Below are positions 34,701 to 64,000 of a stretch of DNA of 64,000 nt, piece by piece. Position numbers and translations under genes: made by a program. Each line of letters starts with the position of its first letter. Position 1 is the first letter of the stretch. Origin of the DNA: Talpa occidentalis (Eukaryota > Chordata > Mammalia > Eulipotyphla > Talpidae). Below the pieces are notes generated by a model. The model had not been told where the DNA came from. It saw nothing but the letters and a program-made list of their open reading frames with translations, and made no database searches. The stretch covers positions 85,230,678 to 85,294,677 of the forward strand of contig NW_023602073.1 of NCBI RefSeq assembly GCF_014898055.3. Direction: 5' to 3'.

Positions 34701-34775
34701 TGTCTTCGGGGCTGCGGCTCCCGCTTTCGAAGTTTTCGAAGCCCCCTGGGCCACCTTTCCGCGACGTGGGTCCAT
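7413..34775 (-). CDS. CGAS: cyclic GMP-AMP synthase (cGAS), complete gene, five coding exons
   Basis: Exons 34775-34107, 25893-25674, 18464-18222, 13149-13047 and 7764-7413 join in frame (1587 nt, 528 residues plus stop). cGAS binds cytosolic double-stranded DNA and makes 2'3'-cGAMP from ATP and GTP, which activates STING. Residues 1-160 or so are a basic, disordered, poorly conserved N-terminus. The nucleotidyltransferase core follows: GS motif (G216, S217), metal-binding E229 and D231 in NEFDVMF, and D325 in ISVDIILAL. The zinc thumb is H396, C402, C403 and C410. The end FPVFDEF matches human cGAS, which is 522 residues. N190 and R198 align with human K187 and L195. All introns are GT-AG and no frameshift or early stop is seen, so the enzyme is predicted active. 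Intron 1 (about 8.2 kb) is full of L1 and SINE insertions. Confidence 0.97.
8268..8568 (+). repeat. SINE-A copy in CGAS intergenic flank
   Basis: Near-consensus SINE-A with A box (TGGCGCAGTGG) and B box (AGTTCGATCCC). Perfect 16-base duplication AGAATTACTTCAACTA at 8252-8267 and 8569-8584. It lies in CGAS intron 4 and is antisense to CGAS. Confidence 0.92.
8872..11835 (+). repeat. L1 element, 5'-truncated, about 3 kb, ORF2 broken
   Basis: Contains much of an L1 ORF2 reverse transcriptase. The longest open piece (9643-10527) carries the fingers/palm sequence [15 protein letters not shown] and a damaged catalytic motif LFADNM (normally FADD). The endonuclease half is missing, and stops and frameshifts occur at several points, for example around 9410 and 10880. 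It ends in a purine-rich 3' UTR at 11690-11830. It lies antisense to CGAS in intron 4 and is non-functional. Confidence 0.92.
11851..12147 (+). repeat. SINE-A copy, first of a same-site pair
   Basis: Starts GGCCTCCCTTGTGGTGCAG and ends AATAAATCTTTAAAAA. It is flanked by ATGAACATTGAG on both sides, the second flank being shared with the next SINE. More diverged than its neighbour. Confidence 0.9.
12163..12451 (+). repeat. SINE-A copy, second of a same-site pair
   Basis: Starts GGCCTCCCCGGTAGTGCAG. It is inserted right after the repeated AATGAACATTGAG and followed by a third copy of that target near 12452-12466. Confidence 0.9.
13047..13149 (-). CDS. CGAS: CGAS exon 4 (zinc thumb)
   Basis: Encodes [19 protein letters not shown] then [10 protein letters not shown], giving the H-x5-CC-x6-C zinc site that positions DNA. 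The acceptor is preceded by AATTAAG and is an AAGAAG (NAGNAG) tandem. Donor GTAATG. Confidence 0.95.
13160..13690. other. intronic DNA, nothing recognised
   Basis: AT-rich CGAS intron 3 sequence. I see no gene, repeat family or RNA here. Confidence 0.5.
13690..15330 (+). repeat. old decayed L1 fragment
   Basis: Scattered L1 ORF2-like blocks (around 13870-14060, 14400-14560 and 14990-15150) in one orientation with no surviving frame. Boundaries are approximate. Confidence 0.5.
15640..16620 (+). repeat. old L1M (L1ME/MD type) 3' UTR
   Basis: Blocks GTCTAAATATCCATGAGT, CTACCTCAGTCAGTGGATCA and TCTGTAAATCTAAAATTATT are characteristic of old mammalian L1M 3' UTRs. It is interrupted by a younger L1 tail near 16245-16437. 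Confidence 0.8.
16245..16437 (+). repeat. younger L1 3' tail nested in the L1M 3' UTR
   Basis: Purine-rich segment followed by ACAATGGACTACATGGAGG and an A-tail after CCAATGTTCCCTCAATTT. Short near-duplicate AAGGAAAAACT / AAGAAAAACT flanks it, and the host L1M sequence resumes afterwards. Confidence 0.6.
17234..17506 (+). repeat. SINE-B copy in CGAS intron 3
   Basis: GGCCTCCCTGGTGACGCAAG head and GTATGCATAAATAAATAAATC tail. Imperfect flanking repeat AAAAGCATCCTTTCT / AAAATATCCTTTCG. Confidence 0.88.
17520..18220. other. CGAS intron 3 flank, nothing recognised
   Basis: AT-rich sequence with no repeat family or reading frame I can support. Confidence 0.5.
18222..18464 (-). CDS. CGAS: CGAS exon 3 (third catalytic Asp)
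   Basis: Starts after CAACAG. It encodes [30 protein letters not shown] (catalytic D325), and the FYLVPKHAK segment, ending GFQ in phase 1. The IRNPEEIS loop is two residues longer than in human and resembles the mouse form. Confidence 0.96.
18572..18832 (+). repeat. SINE-B copy, 100 bases upstream of CGAS exon 3
   Basis: Full SINE-B, antisense to CGAS, with perfect duplication ATAAAGTGCTAAGTGT (18556-18571 and again after the tail). It sits in intron 2 close to the exon 3 acceptor. Confidence 0.9.
19310..19560 (+). repeat. SINE-B copy
   Basis: Starts GGTCTCCCTGGTGGCGCAAG and ends CAGCTCTTGTAAAGAAAGAG, its tail interrupted by the next SINE. The pair is flanked by AAGAAAGGAGACCCTG (19294-19309 and 19841-19856). 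Confidence 0.88.
19561..19838 (+). repeat. SINE-A copy inserted in the tail of a SINE-B
   Basis: Near-consensus SINE-A head GGCCTCCCCGGTGGCGCAGC directly follows the AAAGAAAGAG of the SINE-B tail. It ends in an A-rich tail at about 19838. Confidence 0.9.
19972..20659. mobile_element. Tigger-like (pogo) DNA transposon remnant, hosting a SINE
   Basis: Inserted at TA in L1. Characteristic blocks: TTAACTTACGATTTTTCAAC, AATAGCCTTTGTGTTTGATG, and ACCATGGTAAGTCAAAG near the right end. No transposase is left; it is a non-autonomous internal-deletion type. Confidence 0.65.
20091..20392 (+). repeat. SINE-C copy inside the Tigger remnant
   Basis: Head GGGGCCTCCCCTGGTGGCGC, tail CCTGGTTCTTGTATAAATAA. 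Duplication CAAATACC(G/A)CCATTCT at 20075-20090 and 20393-20408, with one mismatch. Confidence 0.88.
21125..21393 (+). repeat. SINE-B copy in CGAS intron 2
   Basis: Starts GGGCCTCCCTGATGGCACAAG and ends AAATAAATCTTTTTAAAA. The flanking repeat GAAATAGTTG(G/C)TGTTG has one mismatch. Confidence 0.9.
21998..23370. mobile_element. probable solo LTR of an endogenous retrovirus (about 1.1 kb plus an inner SINE)
   Basis: Begins TG and ends CA, as LTRs do, and is flanked by the 6-base GATAGC / GATAGT inside a SINE-B. The right part has a TATA-like TATAAAAATG at about 23217, then a GTGTGTCTGTCTGTC segment before the CGCGGCA end. This resembles a plus-oriented LTR with promoter and R/U5. Six-base duplication and TGC...GCA termini suggest a class II (beta-like) origin, which is inference. 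No gag, pol or env is present, so it has no coding capacity. Confidence 0.6.
22357..22639 (+). repeat. mosaic SINE (A head, B tail) inside the LTR
   Basis: The 5' half is SINE-A (CCCCGGTGGCGCAGCGGTTG through GCTCCCCAGCCACTGGAGG). The 3' half, from AGTGTATTTCAGTCAGTCTG on, is SINE-B with GTATGCATAAATAAATAAATC. Perfect 16-base duplication AAAAAAACAATTACAG. Confidence 0.9.
23419..24320 (+). repeat. L2 LINE fragment
   Basis: Ends with the L2 3' pattern: CATAGCACTTACTATATTCTAG, ACACCTAGAACACCTGGTA and GTTCAATACGTATTGA. The upstream part is pyrimidine-rich L2-like sequence. It is split by a truncated SINE at 23890-24014. Confidence 0.7.
23890..24014 (-). repeat. short truncated SINE-B (3' end only)
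   Basis: Two runs of AAAGATTTATTTATT separated by an A-tract, then about 75 bases of SINE-B 3' end. Flanks share CTCCCCAACTTCT. The head and tRNA part are absent. Confidence 0.8.
24400..25420 (+). repeat. L2 LINE fragment split by a Tigger element
   Basis: L2 ORF-derived blocks such as AATAAAATCTGAATTCCTTTCC and GCCTCAGGACCTTGTTCC flank the 24773-25105 DNA transposon. No open frame of note. Confidence 0.7.
24773..25105. mobile_element. Tigger/MER2-like DNA transposon remnant
   Basis: Starts TACAGTAGTTCCTGCTTCTC and ends AATACTGTA, giving short terminal inverted repeats at TA. The internal blocks CCAAGACCCTGGTGGATGCC and TTTATAAATTAGGTACAGTT are typical of the Tigger 3' end. No transposase. 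Confidence 0.75.
25674..25893 (-). CDS. CGAS: CGAS exon 2 (catalytic E/D pair)
   Basis: Begins after TTAG with [11 protein letters not shown], carrying catalytic E229 and D231. It continues through PRIQLEEY and [10 protein letters not shown] to KNIP, with a GTAAGA donor in phase 1. Confidence 0.96.
26001..27417 (-). mobile_element. young 5'-truncated L1 with probable 3' transduction
   Basis: Minus-strand L1 3' end: the ORF2 C-terminus is open over 26349-27203 (ends [20 protein letters not shown] region), then a G-rich 3' UTR and A-rich tail at about 26160-26215. About 150 further non-L1 bases lie before a terminal A9 at 26001. A perfect 14-base duplication, TTGAAAAGTAAATT, flanks the whole unit (25987-26000 and 27418-27431). 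It lies in CGAS intron 1 in the sense orientation of CGAS. Confidence 0.85.
27432..28478. other. CGAS intron 1, nothing recognised
   Basis: AT-rich unique-looking sequence without identifiable repeats or reading frames. Confidence 0.5.
28497..28799 (-). mobile_element. short young L1 3' end with extra 3' segment
   Basis: About 270 bases of the same young L1 3' UTR, minus strand, then about 30 non-L1 bases and a second A-tail. GGTTAGTAATTTTTTTTTT is duplicated at about 28479 and 28800. Confidence 0.85.
28820..32400 (-). repeat. older L1 (about 3.5 kb), minus strand
   Basis: L1 3' UTR at 28820-29250, then ORF2 read backwards to about 32400, decayed by many stops. A SINE interrupts at 31271-31539. 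Open fragments on both strands here are remnants or shadows. Confidence 0.85.
31271..31539 (-). repeat. SINE-A/C copy
   Basis: Reverse-strand SINE with TACAAGCACTGGGTACAGTC near its tail and GCGCCACCCGGGAGACCCT at its head. Flanked by CTTTC-rich repeats. Confidence 0.88.
32400..32844. other. CGAS intron 1, nothing recognised
   Basis: No gene, repeat or RNA supported. Confidence 0.45.
32865..33614 (+). mobile_element. young 5'-truncated L1 3' end, plus strand
   Basis: ORF2 C-terminus ([20 protein letters not shown]) plus G-rich 3' UTR and A-tail, almost base for base the same as 26182-26940 in opposite orientation. Duplication AAAAAAATTTCAATGAAATA at 32845-32864 and after 33614. Confidence 0.92.
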
Positions 34776-34960
34776 GGCTGGCGCTCGCGGCTTCCCCGGA
34801 AGGAGATTCGTTTTCCGAGCGATGGCGGGAGGAGGAAGCTGAGATCCCGGCTAGGATGTTAAAAATCTGGCGGGAAAGCCGCAGTCTCGCCCAGGATTAC
34901 CCAATCCCTGAGGTCAGAGGGGCCACTCCCCTCCGCCCAGGCCCGGCAGCCCTTTAGCCA
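34015..34960. promoter_or_regulatory. CpG-rich CGAS first exon and promoter
   Basis: Dense CG dinucleotides in an otherwise AT-rich window cover CGAS exon 1 and about 185 bases upstream. GGCGGGAAA at 34868-34876 (TTTCCCGCC on the gene strand) matches an E2F-type site. No TATA box is seen, as is usual for a CpG promoter. The start site is not determined. Confidence 0.7.
34107..34775 (-). CDS. CGAS: CGAS exon 1 (N-terminal tail and start of catalytic core)
   Basis: ATG at 34775-34773 opens 223 codons to GSYYEHVK, then a GTGAGC donor at 34106 (phase 0). It encodes a Lys/Arg/Pro/Ala-rich tail and the DNA-binding spine helix [20 protein letters not shown]. It is very GC-rich compared with the rest of the gene. 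The long frame on the opposite strand is a shadow of this GC content. Confidence 0.96.
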
Positions 34961-35403
34961 ACACCCGATTTTTCTCACCCTTCTGTGTGGGCGATACAGA
35001 GGGCTGGGAAATGCACAGAAGTGAAACCTAGGAAAGCAGAAAATACTATCCTGAGCTTTGATAACCAGATTCCTTTGGTGGTGTAGCACCTAAAAGAACT
35101 TTGTCAAGAGCTGCATGCCTTCTCTCTCGCCCACGAAAGTTGACAGTAATTTTTCCCATTAAGTTTAAATAAAGGTCTTTTTTAATTAATAGGAAATAGA
35201 AAACGTTTAACTTTTTCACAAGCTGGAATGAGATGAGGATTGACTGAAATTGGAATAATTAATTCATTTTGACTTTCAAAAGCACACACAAGCAAACTGT
35301 GTAAGGTTCTTATTCACAAGTTTTATTGTTGGTTCTCAAAATTCCATCAAAATGTTGCCTTGGCCTTGTTGTTCCAGTGTCTCAATACACACTACTTCAA
35401 AGT

Positions 35404-35662
35404 GGCCGCCCCCATGGCGCAGCGGGTTGAGCACAGCGCTGTGAGGCTGTTGGCAGCCTCTGCTCTGTGGCGCGGGTTCGATTCCCAGCTGGCCAGGGCG
35501 ATTCCCACATGGAGCGGAAGACCTCTCCTGTCGCGCCCACTGCTGCCCTCGGTCTGCCTGTCTGCCTGCCTGCCTGCCTGTTCTGCTCCCCACTCTGTCT
35601 CTGGTGATTCCTCTCACCCTCCCGCTTCCCTGGCCGGTACCCCAGCTACTGTATTTGGAAAA
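35404..35662 (+). repeat. SINE-C-like diverged copy
   Basis: Head GGCCGCCCCCATGGCGCAGC, B box GGTTCGATTCC, with a (TGCC)n expansion at 35560-35580 and an A-tail. Confidence 0.85.
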
Positions 35663-35678
35663 AAAAAAAAAGTATCTA

Positions 35679-35936
35679 GGGCCTCCCTGGTGGCGCAAGG
35701 GGTTAAGATGCAACCTATGAAGCTAGCCACAGCCACTACAGCACGAGTTCGATCCCCGGCCAGGGAGCAACACACATGGTGCAGCAGACCTCTCCTGATT
35801 TGCCCGCTGCTCCTCTCAGCACAGTATTTCAGTCAGTCTGCCTGTTCTGTTCCCCACTCTGTCTCTGATGAATCCTCTCACCCCCCCCACTCTGGCCTGT
35901 ACCCCACTTCTTGTATGCATAAATAATTTTTTTTAA
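35679..35936 (+). repeat. SINE-B copy
   Basis: GGGCCTCCCTGGTGGCGCAAG head, CATAAATAATTTT tail. Duplication AAAGTATCTA on both sides. It stands directly downstream of the previous SINE in the same orientation. Confidence 0.88.
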
Positions 35937-36034
35937 AGTATCTATTTCTAAAGTCACAACCTTTTCAAGAATACATATTACGCAAGAATGCCCCTGGGTT
36001 TAAAATGCCTTGGCTTCTTTTACAACCGGAAATG

Positions 36035-36400
36035 CAACCCTAACCACCATCCATACCCAGAACTCGTCATTTTGCTAAATTGAAACTGTAAGTATTAAAC
36101 GATAACTCCCCATTTCCCCTTCTCCAGTCCTTGACCACCACCCTTCACCTTTCTGTCTCTATTACTCCACTACTCTAGGTACTTAATTTAAGTGAATACA
36201 CAGTATTTGTCCTTTTGTGACTGACTTATTTAACATAATGTCCTCAAGGTGCATCCGTGTTGTAGCATATGTCAACTTTCTTTTTAAATTTGATTAATTT
36301 CAACTTTAGACATGTATGTACATATATATATAGATAGATAGATGCAGATATATCTACATATATACCACATTTTGTTTATTCATTCAACTGACAATGAACA
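36035..36400 (-). repeat. old L1 3' region
   Basis: CTAAATTGAAACTGTAAGTA and GACTTATTTAACATAATGTC blocks match old L1 3' sequence read on the minus strand; part resembles 49670-49830. Confidence 0.6.
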
Positions 36401-36479
36401 ACAAAAGTGCCTTGATTGCTTTTTTAAAAGTTTTCCCTAAAAGCAATAAAACAACATTTTGATAATCCTTCTCTTTGGC

Positions 36480-37130
36480 ATGAAGTCTTGTGTATTTTTT
36501 TTCCACAGGACTAATGAGTCATACTAGAATTGTGAGGCAAGAGATATTTTACTTTGGCAAATGGGAGAACTATTGTGTTCAGGCTTGTCAGTTTCCAGAA
36601 AGAATAACATGGAAGTTGAAAAGTAAAATTCCATTTCCTTTAACTGCAAGTGCATTTGGGCAGTCATCCAGGATGCCCAGGTGCATGCCTACTCTATTCT
36701 GAAGACCTCTGCTCTACAGTTATATTTTTATTGTCCAGAAGCTCGGTTATTTGTCTTGGAATCCTATACATTACTCTACAGCTAGTTTAATGCCGTCTTC
36801 CAGCTGTTTTAAAGGTCTCTGGATCCACTGATGGTTAACCAAAATTGTGCAAGCAATAATCCAGCAGACCTTAGTCAAGTACCTCTACTGTTCACCTATC
36901 AAAGGAGGAAAATTTGTTATTTGTTTAATCTTGTTGCAACAACTGGTGTTCAAATCATAGAATGACTTTTTAACTGACTTTTGATGTGGAGCTTGCATAT
37001 TTTTACCTTATAGATGAAGAGATTGTGAATACTTTATATACTTTGATCTTACACGTAGTTTGATCTCACACATAGTTCTCTATATCTCATGTTTGTCTCA
37101 GTAATTCACTGAGTCACTCACCAAACATTC
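36480..37130. other. CGAS-MTO1 intergenic DNA, nothing recognised
   Basis: Contains short reading frames only. No family match that I can support. Confidence 0.4.
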
Positions 37131-37480
37131 AAATATCTACAATGTGCAAAGTTCTACACTAAGCTCTTGTAGAGATCCTTGCCAGCTAGAGCTAGATCCT
37201 TGCCAGCTACATTCTGGTAGGGAGAAACAGATAGTAAACATCACACAATGTGCAAATTATTTCATATAGAAAATGATAGCTGTATTGGAAAAGGAAAAGA
37301 ATAGTGCAAGGGAGATCAGAAATGAAGAGTGCTAAATACTAAAACACTGAAGATGACATCTTCACACAAATGAAAAGGAGGGGATCTCCAGGCAAAGTAT
37401 TCCGGGCAGAAGGGAAAGCTAACAGAAATTACTTAAGGTGGGATTATGCCTAATTGTTCAAACAGCAAGTGTGGCTGAAG
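37130..37480. repeat. ancient interspersed repeat, family not assigned
   Basis: CATTCTGGTAGGGAGAAACA and TATTCCGGGCAGAAGGGAAA belong to a common old mammalian repeat pattern also glimpsed at 1010-1340. An internal duplication of GATCCTTGCCAGCTA occurs at about 37176-37210. Confidence 0.35.
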
Positions 37481-38149
37481 CTCTTGCAGTTTGAAATATG
37501 TTAGTTACTAACTTACTATCTCTCAGCTCCGAGCACACCTGACAATATGTCATCTCTAATAAACAGAATTCCTTTAAGCATTTCTCTTTTCAGACACCGT
37601 CTAAATTGCACTTTTTCAGTAGAGATTGCTGGCAGGACACTGCAGAAAAAAGGTTTCTTGCAATTTCTGACATAGGGGTAGGAGTGGAAAGGAGTTAAGA
37701 GGGGTAAGATCAGTTTAGTGAATAGAAGACTATCTGGTGGTGCCTATCCCCAGCCACAGACCCAGAAAGAGATGCCCGTACGATCATATACTGGTCACAG
37801 TTTACTAAACAGATACCAAGATTCCCACCTGATCTGCATATAGCTGTCTCTGGGCCCAAGTATTACACAGCAAACAGTTGATCCTTGTGCAAGCCCTTTG
37901 TGCAGACTGCCCGTGGTTCTGTAAATCCACACAGAGATGCTGCAAAACCCCTACCTTGTATAGCCCATGATCTCTGCAGTTCTACACTTGAGGCCTGAAC
38001 TCCTTCCCTGTTTATTCTTCCATGGGGATTCTTCAGCTGTAGGGTACCACCTTGAATTTCCTTATATCTTATACTTTTTTATTATGGTTAATTGTTCTTA
38101 TATTAAATATCTCCTGTTTAACCTTTTTTTTTAAATTTTTTTTAAAGAG

Positions 38150-38436
38150 GCACGTATTTTATTTATTTGTTTGTTTGTTTGTTTGTTTATACATGCACTG
38201 GGTACAGTCAGAAACGCGGGAGGGTGAGAGAATTCACCAGAGCCAGAGCGGGAAGCAGAGCAGGCAGACTGACGAAGTACACTGCTGAGGGGAGCAGCGG
38301 GCGGCAGGAGAGGTCTGCGCGCCATGTGGGACCCTCCTCCGGTGGCCGGGGAGCAGCCGGGGATCGAACCAGCGCCGCAGAGGCTGCGAGCAGCTTCGCA
38401 ACCCAGCGCTCAACCGCTGCGCCACCGGGGAGGCCC
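38150..38436 (-). repeat. SINE-A copy inserted in another SINE's tail
   Basis: Near-consensus reverse SINE-A ending GCGCCACCGGGGAGGCC. The (TTTG)n tail region expanded to TTTGTTTGTTTG. Confidence 0.9.
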
Positions 38437-38438
38437 AG

Positions 38439-38711
38439 CCTTTTTTTTTTTTTAAAGATTTATTTATTTATGCAAGAACCGGGTACAGGCCAGATGCGTG
38501 GGAGGGTGAGCGGATTCACCAGAGACGGAGCCGGGATCAGAACAGGCAAACTGACGAAATACATTGCTGAGGGGAGCAGCGGGTGTGACAGGAGAGGTCT
38601 GTGGCACCATGTGGGACCCTCGCAGGCCGGTGGGGATTGAACCGGCGCTGCAGAGGCTGTGGACAGCTTCACAGCGCTGTCCTCAACCGCCTGTGCCACC
38701 AGGGGAGGCCC
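38439..38711 (-). repeat. SINE-C copy hosting a SINE-A in its tail
   Basis: Reverse SINE-C ending GTGCCACCAGGGGAGGCCC. The original target TCTCCTGTTTAA(C/T)CTT is found at 38110-38125 and 38712-38727, so the 38150-38436 copy landed in its T/A tract. Confidence 0.88.
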
Positions 38712-38979
38712 TCTCCTGTTTAATCTTATGTGTGATTTATCTCGCTTGATTGGACCAGACAGCTACAAAATTGGCATTGCAAATGAGCTCAGGAGATAAA
38801 CCCCTAAAGATGGGATTTGAGAATTGGTTTGGTTGTATTCTTAGGTGTGAGCATAGTGTTCAAGGAAGAGGAACCCACAAAACAGAATGAAGAGTGGCAG
38901 CCAGAAAATTAAGAGGAAAACTAGAATAGCTTGATGTGTTGAAAGACAAGTAAAGAAAATATATCAAAAATTGGATGTG

Positions 38980-39237
38980 GGGGCCTCCCTAGTGGCACAA
39001 GGGTGTAAGTTTCAGCAATATGAAGCAATCTGCAGTCACTGAAGCACGAGTTCCATCCACCGCCAGGGAGGTGACCCACATGCGGAAGCAGAACTCTCTT
39101 GACTCGCCTGCTGCTCCCCTCAGCAGTGTATTTCAGTCAATTCGCCTATTCTGTTCCCCACTCGGTCTCTGGTGAATCCTCTCACCCTCTGCATCTCTGG
39201 CCTACAACCCAGCTCTTTAAATCTTTAAAAAAAATTA
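38980..39237 (+). repeat. SINE-B copy, diverged
   Basis: GGGGCCTCCCTAGTGGCACAAG head and CAGCTCTTTAAATCTTTAAA tail. Confidence 0.85.
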
Positions 39238-39699
39238 AAATCCAGTGCTGGCAACCATGTGATAAAGTAATCTTACACATTGTATTGCAACCTGACCCAA
39301 GTTCTTTAGAAAGTTAATTTAGCTGTTATTCGATCTTAAATACGGAGGAGCTGTTTTAGCCAGTATCTTTATGTATAGAGGTCCACAAATTTAAAAGATA
39401 TGTGTTCAAGAATGTGCAAGACAACATGAAATAAACCAAACTCTGGTTCACTTGTTTAAAAAAAAAAATGTACACGGAAACCGTCTGATTCTCTTTATTG
39501 GCCTTCGTGAATCTTTTCTCTATATATTTAAACTTCGTTCGAATCTATTCCTATCCAGACTCTATACACAGAAGTGAAGATAACTATGTACCAGAAAGCG
39601 CAAAGAATCTGATCAAAGGAATCAAATTCATTGTAGACAGGGCTGCAACTCGCCGGAAAGGACAAAAGATGACCAAGCAGGGCTCCTAACCCAGGGTCA

Positions 39700-39949
39700 T
39701 ACATAACCAAAGGCCAGCACGGCCCAGGGCCGCAATTACACGCCCTCAGCCACCTGCACTGTTATTCCGTTATTCGGACTCCGGCGGCCCGTCAAACAGC
39801 CAATTAATGGTGACGTCAGACGTAGACGTGCTACGCCATGACATCAGAGCAAGATGGCTGCGCCCTGAAGACTTTTCTCTTATAGCCTGAGTGTTTGCGC
39901 CTTGCTAGTGTTAGGGTCAGAGTCACACAGATTCTGCCTTCCTCCAACC
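39700..39949 (+). promoter_or_regulatory. MTO1 promoter with CRE and YY1 motifs
   Basis: TGACGTCA at 39811-39818 is a perfect CRE/ATF palindrome, with CCAATTAATGG just upstream. AAGATGGCTGCG at 39851-39862 matches a YY1 site, common at the start sites of housekeeping and mitochondrial genes. The region is CpG-enriched and lacks a TATA box. A start site near 39850-39900 is inferred. Confidence 0.65.
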
Positions 39950-63286
<23,337 letters not shown>

Positions 63287-63319
63287 ATATGGGATAAGAA
63301 GTCTTTACAATGTGCACAT

Positions 63320-63538
63320 ATTAAAATAACCTTAGGTTATTATGGGTTTGTCATTAATTTATGAAGAGGACAGAGATTATAATTGTGCTGGAAATACCAA
63401 CTGAGGTGTCTAGTCTTTTTGTGTATCTGAAAAATTAGTTATAAACTCAAATTATACTCTTAGGTGCTTTAATTCATGGGCCTATTAATATGATTTTGTG
63501 CTGTTCATCAAAGAGAGATACAGTGAACACAAATTAAA
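63320..63538 (+). terminator. candidate MTO1 polyadenylation signals
   Basis: ATTAAA hexamers at 63320-63325 and 63533-63538 follow the MTO1 stop. There is no canonical AATAAA in this interval, so usage is uncertain. Confidence 0.35.
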
Positions 63539-63622
63539 AGTCTTATCTTTCCATCTATTTTGAAAAGTAGTCTTGTGCTCGGTTATGTTAGCTTAGGAAG
63601 GAATTTCAAGCAGTACAAATTC

Positions 63623-63879
63623 TTTTTTTTTTTTTCACTTATTTATGCATACAAGAGCTGGGGTGTAGGCCAGAGGTACTTGGAGGGGGGTGGTGAGAGG
63701 ATTCACCAGAGACAGAGTAGGGAGCAGAACAAGCAGATTGACAGAAATACACTGCTGAGGGGAGAAGTGGGCAAGACAGGAGAGGTCTGCTGCACCATGT
63801 GGGTTAGCTCCCTGGCTGGGGATCAAACTCTTGCTTCATAGTGCTGAGACTTAATCCCTTGCACCACCAGGGAGCCCCA
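63623..63879 (-). repeat. SINE-B copy downstream of MTO1
   Basis: Reverse SINE-B ending GCACCACCAGGGAGCCCC, with imperfect flank AGCA(G/C). It follows the candidate MTO1 poly(A) sites. Confidence 0.87.
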
Positions 63880-64000
63880 GCACTTCTTTTGTTATACAGT
63901 CACAATGATTAGGGTGGGATGACCGTCTTTGACTGGCTCCTCAGACAGCTCAACCTTTCTGGATAGATCAGAGGATGAATATAGCCAAACGTGCCAGAGA

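Noticed and set aside
7413..34775. CGAS as a pseudogene, as reported for pangolins
   Set aside because: All five exons are open, phases agree, splice sites are canonical and every catalytic and zinc residue is present.
34153..34842. 229-residue open frame opposite CGAS exon 1
   Set aside because: The GC-rich antisense of a conserved coding exon stays open by composition. No homology or splice context.

Overview
The window is nuclear DNA of a placental mammal. It has long GT-AG introns, AT-rich intergenic DNA, one CpG-rich promoter exon and dense retrotransposons. Three genes are recognisable by their protein sequence, in the order DDX43 (+), CGAS (-), MTO1 (+). This is the same order and orientation as on human chromosome 6q13.

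Layout. 1-1672: last three coding exons of DDX43, a DEAD-box/KH RNA helicase. 7413-34775: complete CGAS (cyclic GMP-AMP synthase) on the minus strand in five coding exons. They join in frame to 528 codons with every catalytic and zinc-binding residue present, so the gene looks functional. DDX43 and CGAS are tail to tail. 34000-34960: GC-rich CGAS first exon and promoter. 39700-40200: MTO1 promoter with a CRE and a YY1 motif. 39950-63286: complete MTO1 (mitochondrial tRNA taurinomethyluridine synthesis, FAD subunit) in twelve coding exons that join in frame to 692 codons. CGAS and MTO1 are head to head, about 5.2 kb apart. The genes are neighbours without an obvious shared pathway: one germline helicase, one cytosolic DNA sensor and one mitochondrial tRNA enzyme.

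Repeats fill much of the rest. About 37 copies belong to tRNA-derived SINEs of a lineage-specific type, which I label A, B and C. SINE-A starts GGCCTCCCCGGTGGCGCAG and ends in TATAAATAAATAAATC. SINE-B starts GGCCTCCCTGGTGGCGCAAG and ends in GTATGCATAAATAAATAAATC. SINE-C resembles A but has a different head. Their AATAAA plus TCTTT tails place them in the T+ SINE class. Young L1 3' ends (26001-27417, 28497-28799, 32865-33614, 41285-42543) are nearly identical to each other. They show textbook insertion scars: perfect target duplications, a 5' inversion and probable 3' transductions. Older layers are L1M, L2, MIR, MER5-like, two Tigger-like elements, a mariner-like element, MaLR-like LTRs and a probable solo LTR. 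Two processed pseudogenes lie in MTO1 introns on the minus strand, histone H3.3 and ribosomal protein S27, and each is split from its surroundings by SINE insertion.

The species is not settled from sequence alone. The SINEs are not primate Alu, rodent B1/B2, carnivore CAN or ruminant Bov-tA. A laurasiatherian, possibly a bat, fits best, and the intact CGAS argues against pangolin. I found no CRISPR array, functional RNA gene or prokaryotic system. The most informative material is the CGAS coding sequence and the nested record of insertions.
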